From NCBI GenBank assembly GCA_963576725.1, contig OY755252.1, forward strand, positions 54,256,431 to 54,320,430: a DNA stretch of 64,000 nucleotides. The letters run 5' to 3'. The notes below the pieces were generated by a model. That model was not told where the DNA came from, did no database searches, and saw nothing but the letters and a program-made list of their open reading frames with translations. The DNA is from Azorinus chamasolen. Lineage: Eukaryota; Mollusca; Bivalvia; Cardiida; Solecurtidae. This document shows, piece after piece, positions 1 through 9,561 of this stretch (positions are counted from its first letter, which is position 1; every line of letters starts with the position of its first letter). The position numbers and the translations under genes were made by a program.

Positions 1-233
1 AATTTAGAAAACGTTTTCCGAAGTTTGTGATATCTGTAACCTTGCTTAAGAAGTTTACCAGTTATAACTAAATTGCGACAGTCACTGTTAAAATCTTCTA
101 GCAAAGAACAGGCGCGGGCAAACCGAATAAGTTGAGAAATATAAACCCCATAGGATGTAGAACGGGATATATCTCCATCTAAAAATGAATAATTAACAAT
201 TTTGAAATTGAAATATTCCCTTTTATCGAATAA
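1..233 (-). mobile_element. Penelope-like (Naiad) reverse transcriptase fragment
   Basis: The minus-strand frame reads DKREYFNFKIVNY..., SYGVYISQLIRFARA and KLLKQGYRYHKLRKTFSK, matching the C-terminal RT part of the copies at 17101, 20580 and 36500. It runs off the window edge and is not linked to a visible promoter or 3' end. Confidence 0.85.
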
Positions 234-425
234 TAACTCCTTTATTCTCCCACATTCAGCCGTATGCTGTGACCCCTCCAATAGTATCTCCATTATTTCC
301 CACATTGGTCCGTATGCTGTGTCCCCTCCAATAATAACCCCTTTATTTCCTACATTCAGCCGTATGTTGTGACCCCTCCAATAATAACTCCTTTACTTCC
401 CACATTCCCTCCAATAATAAATCCC
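228..425. repeat. 50-bp tandem repeat, about 3.7 copies
   Basis: Units begin at about 231, 281, 331 and 381 with AATAACTCCTTTATTTCCCA and carry CAGCCGTATGCTGTGACCCC. Abuts the Penelope fragment. Confidence 0.85.
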
Positions 426-440
426 TTATACCCCTCTTAT

Positions 441-505
441 AGTAACTCGGCGTCTCATTAGGAGTCAGGCTGTTTGACACTCGGTCAGTAGTTTCTCAAT
501 CATTT
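441..505. mobile_element. M7 half element
   Basis: Contains ACTCGGCGTCTCAT and TGTTTGACACTCGGTCA, one arm of the M7 hairpin plus its flank; the other arm is missing. Confidence 0.55.
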
Positions 506-536
506 GATCGAAACGGATGTTAATATTATGTTATAG

Positions 537-671
537 AATGTGGACCGCCTCCATACTCGACTGTCATGGGCAATATATACACGGTCAACAGCACCGTGCT
601 AGTGGATGACGGGGCTGTGAGCGCAAAGATAAGGTGTGCAGAAAGTGGGACATGGGTGGAAATGCATACAT
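537..671 (+). CDS. Gene 1 exon: Sushi/CCP-like module
   Basis: 135 nt between TTATAG and gtaagt, entered and left in phase 1. It encodes ECGPPPYS..., ...AKIRCAESGTW...MHT. About 26 of 45 residues match the gene 2 exon at 28657-28791, which has exactly the same length. The module has fewer cysteines than a full CCP domain, so Sushi-like is a cautious name. Confidence 0.8.
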
Positions 672-3600
672 GTAAGTCGATGGAATAATTGTTAACCTTT
701 AATCCGTTCCTTCATATAAACGCCTTTTCACGCATTGGCAAACAGAGAATTCCCAGGTCAGACGGCTCCTGTGAGGACCAGGGTATGCTCTGTTTGCTAA
801 CGGAATGGTTACAATGTTCTACCTTCCGTATTTCATTATTCAACTATTTTGTCTATGAATATTCAGTAGGTTTTGAAATTTGGAATAAATATAGAACAGG
901 GAAAGGATTAACCTGATGTTCTTTGATAAAATAATATACATATTTTCCCCATGTCAATTAGTGGATGTAACCAACACTGTGTGCTGTCAAACTGCCAATT
1001 AAACTTTCTCCTCATATTAGCCCTTTCATGCATTCACAAAGAAAGCAGACCCGGATCAGGCGGCTCCTGTAGGACTCCTCTCATCCAGGTCTTCTCTGTT
1101 TGCGTATGAAATTATGATAGATCGGATACTACAGTTTGTAGCAAAACCACAAAAACTGTGTACATATGCGAATATAAAAGATTAGCTAATAAATACTATT
1201 GATGTCATTTTCTTACTGAATAGCTCTATGCAACAGGGAAATTATTAAACTGTTAAACCAATCAAATTTCAAAGGAATAAACCACATATATAGACATAGC
1301 GATTGAGACAAATGGTGAAGTTCCTGATCAGACATTGCATTGAAAAGGCGGCGTCTGATCTGAGACTGCACTATTTGTCGGTGTGCATTTTTGCGACATT
1401 GGCGATTAAACGGTTCTTCACAGCTGTTTGCGCAGATTCTAACAATTTCGCGTCCGTTTAAACGTACGTTTCATTCTTTTGGCGCCAATTTATTATCGTC
1501 TGTTTCATGTTTCAGCGTAGACTTCAATTTCTGCTCTAAGTTGCGTATCAGACAGTTTGGATCCTGATATTTTGAACAATAGGTTTTTTAACTATATTGT
1601 CCCTGAATATTCAGTAGGTATTGAAATCTGGAATAGTCATAGAACAGGGAAAGGGTTCATAGATACAGTTCGAATGTTCCTGTATTGGAAGGAAATCAGT
1701 AGAATAGAAGCAAACCAAGAGAATGGAATAAACATGAAAGGAAAATGAGTATAATGTCCACGGCAAACTGGTTTGGTACATAAACCTATGCAAACAAAGT
1801 AGACCCAGATCATGGGGCTCACCTTTGATCAAGGTCAGCACTGTTGTCATACAAATCATTGTTTTTTTTTACTGATAAATTTTGAAACGACTTTTTGATT
1901 AATTAACCATTTACCCTTTTCTACGCCGTTGCAAACAAGGTAGACCCAGATCAGGGTCTGCTCTGTTTGCTTATGATATATATCTGATTCTACAATTTCT
2001 GCCATGGTAAAAAATTCCTGTGTCCATATGCTGATGTAACAATTGGTATAATGAACATCCATTCTTACATGAATATTCATGGTTTAACCCATTACCTCAT
2101 AGACTATTTTAGACACAACTTCTTTGAATAAATCTACCTAAAAGGAGCATTAACTGGAGAAAATGAAAATTTTAGAATTGTGTAGTTTGAAACCATTGTG
2201 ATAAATAGAGCATTTGCCTCTATAGGAGCAAATGCTCTATTTATCACAATGGTTTCACAAAGTGACTTCTACAGAATCGTCAAAAGTCGTCAATATGAGG
2301 GAATGTGTTAAAGGCGAGATAAGAAGGGGCTATTTTTAGTTATTCGGTAGATTGAAGGTAAAGCCGTTGTAAACGGATAGTCATTACTATGTAATAAACA
2401 TGCTGGACAGTCACCGCACTATCCTATTATACTATATACCATTCTCACTTGTAGATCCATGCCGCATGGATTGGATTCTGATCGGCGAATCATGCTATAG
2501 AACAACGGTTAATTTAAGACTCACGTGGGAACATGCGCAAGTAAACATTGACTTAACCCTTCGCTTGCTGAATTTTAAAATACATTTCTCCTTCTTTACC
2601 CATGCCCTGTTGTATAATTACATATATCTTCACTGTGTACAAGTATTGCGCTGTGCAGTCACTGCTGTGGAGTGCACTGGTTGCACAATCAACTTGTAAA
2701 TAGTGCAGACCCTGATGAGACAGCTCCTACAGGAGCTGTCTCATCTGGGTCTTCACTATTTACAGGTACGTATATTGACGCAAATAGCAAGCGAGGGGTT
2801 AAATTTAATCTAAATTATTATAGTGTTGTTATGCTATGACGATCCAGAGGTCCAGGTAAGACGGGTAAACTAACACATTTTTCAAGAATAACGTCTTTAT
2901 TTCTCCACCAAACCCTACTATGTTGTGACCACTCTTTAGAATCGTCTCGAAGAGAGAGACGATTCTAAAGAGTGGTCACAACATAGCGCTTGATGGAGAA
3001 ATGACGATTTTAGTTTAGTACACACGTGTATCTGTTGCCCAGGTTATTCACAATTCATAGTCCAAAAACAGAAATCAGCAGTCAGACAGGAGATGGCACA
3101 CTAATGTCCTTTGCAAACAGAGTAGACCCAGGTGAGAGGGCTCCTAGAGGAGCCCTCTCATCAGGATCTGCACTGTTTGTCATGTTACTCTTTTCTTTAG
3201 AAAAATCTCCAAATGTTTACAATAATCTTGACCTGTTTTTGGAATATTCCGTTGGAAAAGTCAGCATTGTAAGAGTTAAAACATCCCTAAATATTCACCA
3301 TAAGCTTGACCTGTTTGAATTTTGGAATATTCCATTTAAAAAGTAAGGGTTAATATGATAGTCTACGTATCACTTCTTGACTTTTTAATGTCTTGCGTTG
3401 GTCAAAAATTCAATGGCGGAGAAGTATGGCAGGACTCGAGCTTATAGCCTATGTAGTCAACAAGGAGCTTTATAGTCAACAAGGAGCTTTATAGTCAACA
3501 AGGAGCTCTTTATAGTCAACAAGAAGCTCTTTATAGTCAACAAGGAGCTTTATAGTCAACAAGGAGCTTTATAGTCAACAAGGAGCTCTTTATAGTCAAC

Positions 3601-6600
3601 AAGAAGCTCTTTATAGTCAACAAGGAGCTTTATAGTCAACAAGGAGCTTTATAGTCAACAAGGAGCTCCTTATAGTCAACAAGGAGCTATTTCTCGGGTC
3701 CTGTATTAAAGAACCAATTACGACTGAACTTCGATATCTCGAATTCGGATAACTCGGATTTGGAAAACTCGATTTAAAAGTTCGGTCCTTCCAAAATTTA
3801 CAATACAGAATTGCTAAAGGATATATCACTGCGCATATCTAGAAACGCATTTAACAGCTTAATGCATGTCGAAAATAATGCGCAAAGCTCCTAAAGGAGC
3901 TTTCAGCAGTTCTTAAGATCTGCATTAGGCTGTGGATATGATAAATTGTTCAGACTAGAACTCGGGTGGCTCGAACTTCTGTTATATCGATATTCAACTG
4001 TATTAACCCTTTGCTTGCTAATCGCGTCAATATACCTACCTCTAAATAGTGAAGACCCAGATGAGACAGCTCCTGCAGGAGCTGTCTCATCAGGGTCTGC
4101 ACTATTTACAAATTGATTGTACAAACAGTGTACTCCACAGCAGTGGTTGCACAACGAAATACTTGTACACAGTGAAGATATATGTAATTATACAACAGGG
4201 CATAGGTAAAGAAGGAGAAATGTATTTTAAAATTCAGCAAGCGAAGGACTAATAAAAAAGTACATACACCTATGTTTATCAATGAGTGGTTTTACTGTTA
4301 TTTGACGAATTTGTCATAACCGTATGTTGACAAAGGATGTTTGGTCATGGACGAAACTACAGAATGTGATCAAAAGGAGCAGAACCTTATAGAAGCTTTC
4401 TGATCTGGGTCTGCTCCGTGTGCAAATGTGTTAAAATGCGTCTTTAGAAGATAGAGAATTAACATGGCTTATCTGGTAATCCTTTATTCCATAAATACGC
4501 CATTCTACGCCTTTGCAAACAGAGTAGACCCTAATCAGACAGCTCCTCTAGGAGCCGTCTGGCCAGGGTCTGCTCTGTATATGCTTATGATATAATATAG
4601 ATATAATTCTACAGTTTCTGTCATATCCAAACTTTCCTGTGTCAGTGTGCGATTATAACAGTTGATCTAATTAATAGTCATGGTGTTATTATTGCTTGCA
4701 CGAATAACGAGTACAGAGTTAACCATTATCCCACTTGCCGCCAACTAACTTGCATTTACAGTAAAACCCCTCTAAACCGGAATTCTAGTAGAGAAGATGT
4801 TGGATACCTTTAGGCAGGTGGCTGCTTAATCCAGGGTGAAAGTCATACAGAAAGCTCCTAGAGGAGCTTTCTGCATGACTTTCATCCTGCATTAAGCTGC
4901 CACCTGTCTCCAAGACCGATATTTATGCTAAATTAAGCGTCCGGTTTAGAGAGGTTTCACTGTACTCTGATCATGATCCAAACACTTTGACACTCGGTCA
5001 ATAATTTCTCCAAAGCGTAGTCGAATCAGATACAGTAAACATTGTACAAAACCAAATTTGAGGAGACATTATTTTTATAGCTAATTAAAGGTTAAAGATA
5101 TGTACCCTGGTTGCTTTCAGGAAGAGTGTAAGAAGTTGGATTCCAAGGCACACCTTGCTGTTATCGAGACACAGACTGAAAAAGGAAGACTCGCACGTAT
5201 GTCATACATATTTAGGAAAGACATTTTACGTAAGTCAACCTGTATTTGTATCTACTGTTTGGAAAAGGACTGACCGAGTGTCAAACAGTTTGGATCCTGA
5301 TGAGATATCGAGTTACACGGTGTCTCGTATGGAGTCAAGCTGTTTGCACATTCCAGTCAAGACGCGCTTAGAGTAAGAAGGGGTACACATGTAGCTGAAT
5401 CCCACCATAACGCACGCACCGTGGCTAAAGGGGATTTGGGGCATGCTTCCCTGGACATTTAGGACTTGGTAGTTTTGAAACCATTGTGATGTAGGACCAA
5501 CTCGAGGGATTGGTGCAAAACTATTGTAACTCCTTCACTTTGTGAAGGAGTTACAATAGTTTTGCACCAAGCCCTCGAAATGCTCTATTTACCACAATGG
5601 TTTCAAAACGTGACTTTTGCTGGGACGTCAAAATGCGTCGATATGAGCGAATGGGTTAAAGCTAACATGACAATTCTACCCCCTTAGCCTTCGATGTTTG
5701 TTCCATTTTGGCCATAATAATGTTTTCACCTTTCAGATTTATGTAACGCACGTGAGTAAGTGCGTGTCACTAGCTACGCCCCAGGTACGTTTTATATTGT
5801 AGTTTATGAGAATTAATTTCCACACTCAGTTAGCTGTCAAATTGCCACACGAGAGGTTTTGTATAGAAAATAACATCATTTACGTCTTGTTTGCTCAAAC
5901 CGACACAGGATCAGAGCTACAGATAAAGATGTGTACCCAAACCGTCACTTCTCCACCAAACCCTTCACAATGACCACTCTTTAGAATCGTCTCTTCACAG
6001 CATGCGGCGTGGTGGATTGAAAACGTATACATTTACGCATCTTATCAGCAGGAAAATATCGCGAAACAAAGTGAATGATCTAAATTTAGCACCTACACGA
6101 TATGTCAGCATAGACTGTAGGTTATATAGAAATTCTGTTCTAATTTTATTTGATCGCTTAGTTCAACAACAAAAGAGAAACTAGAACTGAAAAAATGCAA
6201 GTAACTAGTTCCATATTCCTCACATTTTGTTTTTTAATGTAAGAGGACAATCAAGCTAGACTGGGGCCACTGTCTCTGACGTACTTGTTTATTTTCCTAT
6301 GATATCAGCCTTCAACGCGACTCTGCCGTGTCGACTTGACTTGTTAATCGCCATTTTCTTTCACTTTTTTACAGTAGCACACTTGTATTAAGTAGAATTC
6401 GTACTGTTAAACTTCGATATCTCGAACTCGAATAATCCGAACTTTGCAATAACTCGAAGTACCAATTGGGTCCTTCCAAAATTTACAAAACAGAATTGTT
6501 GCAACATGTATTATCCTACCAATTTGACCTGAGACTCATGCATATTCCGTGTATTATCCTACCAATTTGACCTGAGACTCATGCATATTCCGTGTATTAT

Positions 6601-9561
6601 CGTCGGTAAGCTTCGAATAAATTTCCGGAGGTATAAGAATGCGTTAAAAGAATACAGTAAAACCCTTCTGGTGGGACCAGCAAAAAGAGGCATAATTCAT
6701 AGTGGCAAAAGCAGGTGGTAGCTTAATACAGGACGAAAGTTATGCAGAAAGCTCCTGTAGGAGCTTTCTGCATAACTTTTGTCCTGTATTAAGCAACCAC
6801 CTGCTTATAAAGACAACCATGTTTATTCATTCAGCGGTCGCATTAGATGGGGTTTTACTGTACAATCCTCGTGGAACATGATTATAACCGGCTCTTGGTT
6901 TGCTATTTTTGTCACAGAGTATTACGAACTAACCCGATAAACACGCCGAAAATTAATCGAGTCTCAGGTCAAATTGGGAGGATAATATCACTACGTATTT
7001 CTAGAAACACGTGTGACAGCTTTATGCAGGTCGAAAATAATGATAAAGGAGTAATAATTAAGGAGCTTTCAGTATTACTTTAAATTAGACCTGCATTAAG
7101 CTGTGAGCTTGAGAAAGTGTCGAGATTAGCCCTTTCTATGCCTCTGTAAAAGTCACTTTATGAAACCATTGTGATAAATAGAGCATTTGCTCCTATAGGA
7201 GCAAATGCTCTATTTATCACAATGGTTTTCAAACTACACAATTCTAAAAAAATCCTTTTATCTAGTTAATGCTCCTTTTCGGTAGATTTATTCAAAGTGG
7301 ATGGATCTAAAAATAGCCTATGGAGGAATGGGTTAGAACTCGAAGAATGGAACGTATCATCTCGAAGTAATTGGTATGGCCCCTTAAGAACATATCCTCT
7401 CGAAGTAATTGTTATGGCCCCTTAAGAACATATCCTCTCGAAGTAATTGGTATGGCCCCTTAAGAACATATCCTCTCGAAGTAATTGGTATGGCCCCTTA
7501 AGAACATATCCTCTCGAAGTAATTGGTATGGCCCCTTAAGAACATATCATCTCGAAGTAATTGGTATGGCCCCTTAAGAACATATCATCTCGAAGTAATT
7601 GGTATGGCCCCTTAAGAACATATCATCTCGAAGTAATTGGCATGGCCCCTTAAGTTCGAGATATAAACGTTCAACTGTATTAACAGAAGTTTAAATTAAA
7701 CAACATTGGGTTGGAATGTTATGTATTGTCGATTAGGTTTGACCTGGCACTGCATGAATATTCCCACTTTTGTCCGTAAGCTGTTTTTATCCTTCCGAAC
7801 ACACACGTGAAACATGCGTCACTATCACGATTTTTCATCGACGAAAGTCGGCGGAAAGTGATGAGTGCCAGTTCAAACCTTACCGATAATATTATATTCA
7901 ATTGTTTTGTTCACTAAATAAATAAATCAGAATAAATAATCCACCTACTCAGAGCTATAGATAAAGGTGTGTATTTTAAATACAATGAAGCCTGGATATC
8001 TCGAACTCGGATAACTCGGAAAACGCCGATATAACTCGAGTTAAAATTTCGATTCCAACCAAAGTTTGTAATCCATAATTGTTCTAAAATTCGGCATTGC
8101 ATATATCTATAAAGATACGAGACAGCTTGGTGCAGGTCGTAAGTACAGGAGTACTCAGCATTACTTGATACCTACATTAAGCAGTCACATCGAGAAAGTT
8201 TCCAAGTTAGAAACAGGCAACTCGAACTCCCGCTGTTTCGAAATAATTTGTATGGTCCCTTAAATATCGAGTTATTGAAGTTCCACTGTATGAACCCTTT
8301 CCCTGATGAATATTCATGTAGAAAATAATGACGTCATAAATATTAATAAGATTTTTTAATAATGGCTTATGAACACATGGCATTTGGCTGTAGAATCAGA
8401 TCTATATTACACCATAAGCAAACAGAGCAGACCCTGATCCGACGGCTCCTATAGGAGCCGTCTTATCTGGGTCTTCCCTGTTTGCAGATGCGTCAAAATG
8501 CGCTTACATAAGGGAAAGGGTTAAAATCGTTATTTCGTCACCAAACAACATACAGTAGAATCGCAATATCTTGAACACGGATAAGTCTCACAACTGGATA
8601 ACTCGAAGTAAAGGTTCGTTACTTCCAAATTTACCATACAGAATTCTAAAATGTATCACTATGCATATCTAGAAACACATCTGAAAGCTTAATGCAAGTC
8701 TAAAGTAATGCTGAAAGTTCCTGTAGGAGCTTCCAGCATTACTTTGGAACTGCATTAAGCTGTGAACTTGGGAAATTGTTCAGATTAGAATCCGAATGAC
8801 TCGAAGTACAACGGCACTGTGCACTGTGAACACTCTTTTAGAATCATCTCAAAACGATTTTAAAGACGGATTACAACAAAGGGTTTTGCGGAGAAATGTT
8901 TAATATGCACATCTGAATGTACACCTTGGCTTCTACATTATCCTCTCAAAATCACGAGGTCTCCATACTCATGTACACCCGTCGTGTTGTTATTCATTTA
9001 AGAAATGAATGACGTGCTTCCGGTGTTCATGAGGTTATGCAACGCATAGCTTTACGAGCAAAGTTAGTGAAGCCCGAAGGGCTTCACGTGAATCTTTGCT
9101 CGTAAAGCTATGCGTTGCATAACCCATGAACACCGGGAGCACGTCATTCATTTCTTATATTTATATTCAATTGTATTTCTTATATTTAAGAAATGAATGA
9201 CGTGCTTCCGGTGTTCATGAGGTTATGCAACTTTCTTTTTAGAATAAGGTTATATAAGGACGTTGCAGGGCGAATGTAAATATTATTATTTATTCTATTT
9301 TATTATCATTTTATCTTCTTGTGAAACACATTTTTTGAAGGCACCTGGCTCGGAGCAAAACACTCCGGAAAAGGCAAATGGCTATGGGATAATGACGCTC
9401 CTGTGAATCCTTCCTTCTGGGGAAATGGTCAGCCAAGGAGCATTAACGGAACAAGCTGCACATATGTGTTTTCTGACGGGTTTTGTTTGGCTAGCACTCC
9501 TTGCGGTAATGAACGAGATTATCCCATGAAAGGGTTGTGTGAGATTGAAATTGATAGTTAA
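537..9561 (+). CDS. Gene 1: secreted Sushi-like/C-type lectin-domain protein, 5' partial, exons 537-671, 2455-2540, 5121-5229, 9341-9561
   Basis: Joining the four exons gives one open frame from a Sushi-like module starting ECGPP into a long-form C-type lectin domain and a TAA at 9559-9561. CTLD hallmarks are PCRMDW...SCYR (exon 2455-2540), HLAVIETQ (exon 5121-5229) and WLGAK...GLCEI (exon 9341-9561). Every junction has AG/GT borders, and the phases (1, 0, 1) equal those of gene 2 on the other strand, which makes chance unlikely. By analogy the missing 5' exons should encode a Cys-rich segment, a PAN domain and a signal peptide. Known CTLD proteins of bivalves are often secreted recognition molecules; here QPD is QPR and no WND is seen, so calcium-dependent sugar binding is doubtful. 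The introns are filled with transposons. The function is inferred from domains only. The 3' intron acceptor at 9340 is the weakest border. Confidence 0.82.
692..911. mobile_element. M1b transposon in gene 1 intron
   Basis: Begins TTAACCTTTAATCC, has core GGCAAACAGAG...CTCTGTTTGC, and ends with AACAGGGAAAGGATTAA. It starts only 20 bp after the donor at 672. Confidence 0.75.
1017..1226. mobile_element. M1-type transposon, diverged
   Basis: Core CAAAGAAAGCAGACCC...TCTTCTCTGTTTGCG followed by the usual M1 tail (CTACAGTTTGT, CTGTGTACATATGC, GATGTCATTTTCTTAC). The terminal TTAA is lost on the right. Confidence 0.6.
1253..1412. repeat. Dispersed repeat shared with 45661-45792
   Basis: TTCAAAGGAATAAACCACA, GATTGAGA and ACTATTTGTCGG...GACATTGGCG occur in the same order in both places. 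Nature unknown; possibly a transposon. Confidence 0.55.
1575..1665. mobile_element. M1b 3' end fragment
   Basis: CCTGAATATTCAGTAGGTAT and AGAACAGGGAAAGGGTT identify the right end; the hairpin core is absent. Confidence 0.6.
1780..1860. mobile_element. M1 hairpin core remnant
   Basis: Contains GCAAACAAAGTAGACCCAGATC and a decayed reverse arm. No ends recognised. Confidence 0.45.
1903..2087. mobile_element. M1 transposon with shortened hairpin
   Basis: TTAA at both ends, core GCAAACAAGGTAGACCC...GGGTCTGCTCTGTTTGC. Its right TTAA is shared with the left TTAA of the adjoining M2. Confidence 0.75.
2084..2311. mobile_element. M2 transposon, complete
   Basis: TTAACCCATTACCTCAT at the left and TATGAGGGAATGTGTTAA at the right. 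The central palindrome CCATTGTGATAAATAGAGCA is mirrored after a short loop. Confidence 0.85.
2455..2540 (+). CDS. Gene 1 exon: first part of C-type lectin domain
   Basis: 86 nt after acceptor cacttgtag, ending at gtaaac. It encodes PCRMDWILIGESCYRT...TWEHAQ, the typical CxxxW...SCY start of a long-form CTLD. The upstream T plus AT forms Tyr across the intron, as in gene 2. Confidence 0.85.
2553..2802. mobile_element. M8 transposon, complete, in gene 1 intron
   Basis: Starts TTAACCCTTCGCTTGC and ends GCAAGCGAGGGGTTAA, with hairpin GATGAGACAGCTCCTACAGG. It lies 12 bp after the exon donor at 2541 and is the mirror copy of 4003-4252. Confidence 0.85.
2846..3040. mobile_element. M5 transposon
   Basis: Hairpin arms CTTTAGAATCGTCTC flank a GAAGAGA loop; outer parts CAGAGGTCC and TATCTGTTGC match other M5 ends. 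Confidence 0.75.
3100..3353. mobile_element. M9 transposon
   Basis: GTCCTTTGCAAACAGAG, then GTGAGAGGGCTCCTAGAGG and its mirror, then AAGCTTGACCTGTTTGAATT, ending in GGGTTAA. Confidence 0.7.
3453..3690. repeat. TAGTCAACAAGGAGCT tandem repeat, about 12 copies
   Basis: Units of 18-21 bp alternate between CTTTA and CTCTTTA endings, giving a higher-order pattern. It lies immediately before an M3 element. Confidence 0.9.
3720..4002. mobile_element. M3 transposon
   Basis: ACTGAACTTCGATATCTCGAA at left, TATCGATATTCAACTGTA at right, core AAAGCTCCTAAAGGAGCTTT. Its right end abuts M8. Confidence 0.8.
4003..4252. mobile_element. M8 transposon, reverse orientation
   Basis: TTAACCCTTTGCTTGC at left and GCAAGCGAAGGACTAA at right. 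The sequence order is the reverse complement of 2553-2802, including TGCACAAC and the GATATATGTAATTATACAAC stretch. Confidence 0.85.
4477..4722. mobile_element. M1 transposon
   Basis: AATCCTTTATTCCATAAATACGCC, core GCAAACAGAGTAGACCC...GGGTCTGCTCTG, tail ending GAGTTAA. Confidence 0.75.
4757..4964. mobile_element. M4 transposon, complete
   Basis: TACAGTAAAACCCCTCTAAA at left, GAGAGGTTTCACTGTA at right; palindrome AGAAAGCTCCTAGAGGAGCT in the middle. TA at each end. Confidence 0.85.
5121..5229 (+). CDS. Gene 1 exon: middle part of C-type lectin domain
   Basis: 109 nt after gctttcag, ending at gtaagt (5230). It encodes EECKKLDSKAHLAVIETQ and continues to FRKDIL in phase 1. An earlier GT at 5200 is also in phase, but the later donor is chosen because it gives a length like the gene 2 exon (36 against 35 codons) and a better donor. 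Confidence 0.82.
5264..5360. mobile_element. M7 transposon copy
   Basis: GACCGAGTGTCAAACAGTTT, GATCCTGATGAGAT, then the mirrored arm GTCTCGTATGGAGTCAAGCT. Lies 34 bp into the intron after 5229. Confidence 0.65.
5469..5659. mobile_element. M2 transposon with another hairpin inserted in its centre
   Basis: M2 arms GAAACCATTGTGAT and ATTTACCACAATGGTTTC surround a foreign 77-bp hairpin in place of the normal loop. Ends GAATGGGTTAA. Confidence 0.8.
5502..5578. mobile_element. Compact 77-bp hairpin element nested in M2
   Basis: TCGAGGGATTGGTGCAAAAC at left mirrors GTTTTGCACCAAGCCCTCGA at right, with AACTCCTTCACTTTGTGAAG at the apex. A second copy is at 51221-51305. Confidence 0.8.
5914..6050. mobile_element. 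M5 fragment
   Basis: CTACAGATAAAGATGTGTAC, TTCTCCACCAAACCC and CTTTAGAATCGTCTC, then only the far right end ATTTACGCATCTTATC; the second hairpin arm is deleted. Confidence 0.65.
6511..6985. mobile_element. M10 transposon nested in M3
   Basis: Left end TTATCCTACCAATTTGACC, right end the mirror GGTCAAATTGGGAGGATAA; TA on both sides matches the TGTATCACTACG of undisturbed M3. The left end is duplicated (43-bp direct repeat at 6508 and 6551). Confidence 0.75.
6653..6862. mobile_element. M4 transposon nested in M10
   Basis: TACAGTAAAACCCTTCTGG to GGGGTTTTACTGTA with palindrome AGAAAGCTCCTGTAGGAGCT. Complete. Confidence 0.85.
7126..7335. mobile_element. M2 transposon nested in M3 at TTAG
   Basis: Left TTAGCCCTTTC, right AATGGGTTAG; the hairpin GAGCATTTGCTCCTATAGG is intact. 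The flanking M3 sequence resumes directly. Confidence 0.8.
7361..7660. repeat. 38-bp tandem repeat, 8 copies, derived from M3
   Basis: CTCGAAGTAATTGGTATGGC recurs at 7361, 7399, 7437, 7475, 7513, 7551, 7589 and 7627. The unit is the normal M3 segment CTCGAAGTAATTTGTATGG. No unique spacers, so not CRISPR. Confidence 0.92.
7718..7895. mobile_element. M10-related element
   Basis: TATTGTCGATTAGGTTTGAC mirrors GTTCAAACCTTACCGATAATA; outer part resembles M10 ends. Confidence 0.6.
7981..8290. mobile_element. M3 transposon
   Basis: TACAATGAAGCCTGGATATC at left, GTTATTGAAGTTCCACTGTA at right; the core arm is partly eroded. Confidence 0.78.
8291..8524. mobile_element. M1b transposon
   Basis: Left GAACCCTTTCCCTGATGAATA, hairpin GACGGCTCCTATAGGAGCCGTC, right AAGGGAAAGGGTTAA. 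It abuts M3 with no gap. Confidence 0.78.
8525..8915. mobile_element. M5 interrupted by an M3 copy (8551-8810)
   Basis: M5 pieces CGTTATTTCGTCACCAAAC and GAACACTCTTTTAGAATCATC are separated by an M3 beginning TACAGTAGAATCGCAATATC with an intact GAAAGTTCCTGTAGGAGCTT palindrome. Confidence 0.7.
8999..9157. mobile_element. 159-bp hairpin element
   Basis: AAGAAATGAATGACGTGCTT at left mirrors AGCACGTCATTCATTTCTT at right, apex GAAGCCCGAAGGGCTTC. One arm is repeated at 9183-9230. Confidence 0.85.
9183..9230. repeat. Single-arm copy of the 8999-9157 hairpin
   Basis: AAGAAATGAATGACGTGCTT through GAGGTTATGCAAC repeats the left arm; about 110 bp before the gene 1 terminal exon. Confidence 0.85.
9341..9561 (+). 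CDS. Gene 1 terminal exon: end of C-type lectin domain
   Basis: Acceptor ttttttgaag, then 73 codons with WLGAK, WLWDND, FWGNGQPRS, SCTYV, TPC and GLCEIEIDS before TAA. Cysteine spacing fits a CTLD. The carbohydrate motif position reads QPR rather than QPD, and no WND is visible. Confidence 0.85.

Larger units (their letters stand above)
6402..7680. mobile_element. M3 transposon split by M10 and M2 and expanded internally
   Basis: The left part (6402-6510, ACTGTTAAACTTCGATATC) and the right part (6986-7125, 7332-7680, ending GTTCAACTGTA) together make one M3. M10 sits at a TA, M2 at a TTAG, and a 38-bp segment is repeated in the right part. Confidence 0.75.

Noticed and set aside
3026..3346. 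Frame containing FANRVDPGERAPRGALSSGS
   Set aside because: It is a translation through the M9 hairpin; similar peptides appear wherever this palindrome occurs, so not a gene.
5121..5199. Earlier donor GTATGT at 5200 for the gene 1 exon
   Set aside because: In phase, but shortens the domain by ten residues relative to gene 2; the donor at 5230 fits better.
7361..7660. Regular direct repeats resembling a CRISPR array
   Set aside because: No unique spacers; the unit is an amplified M3 segment in a eukaryotic context.
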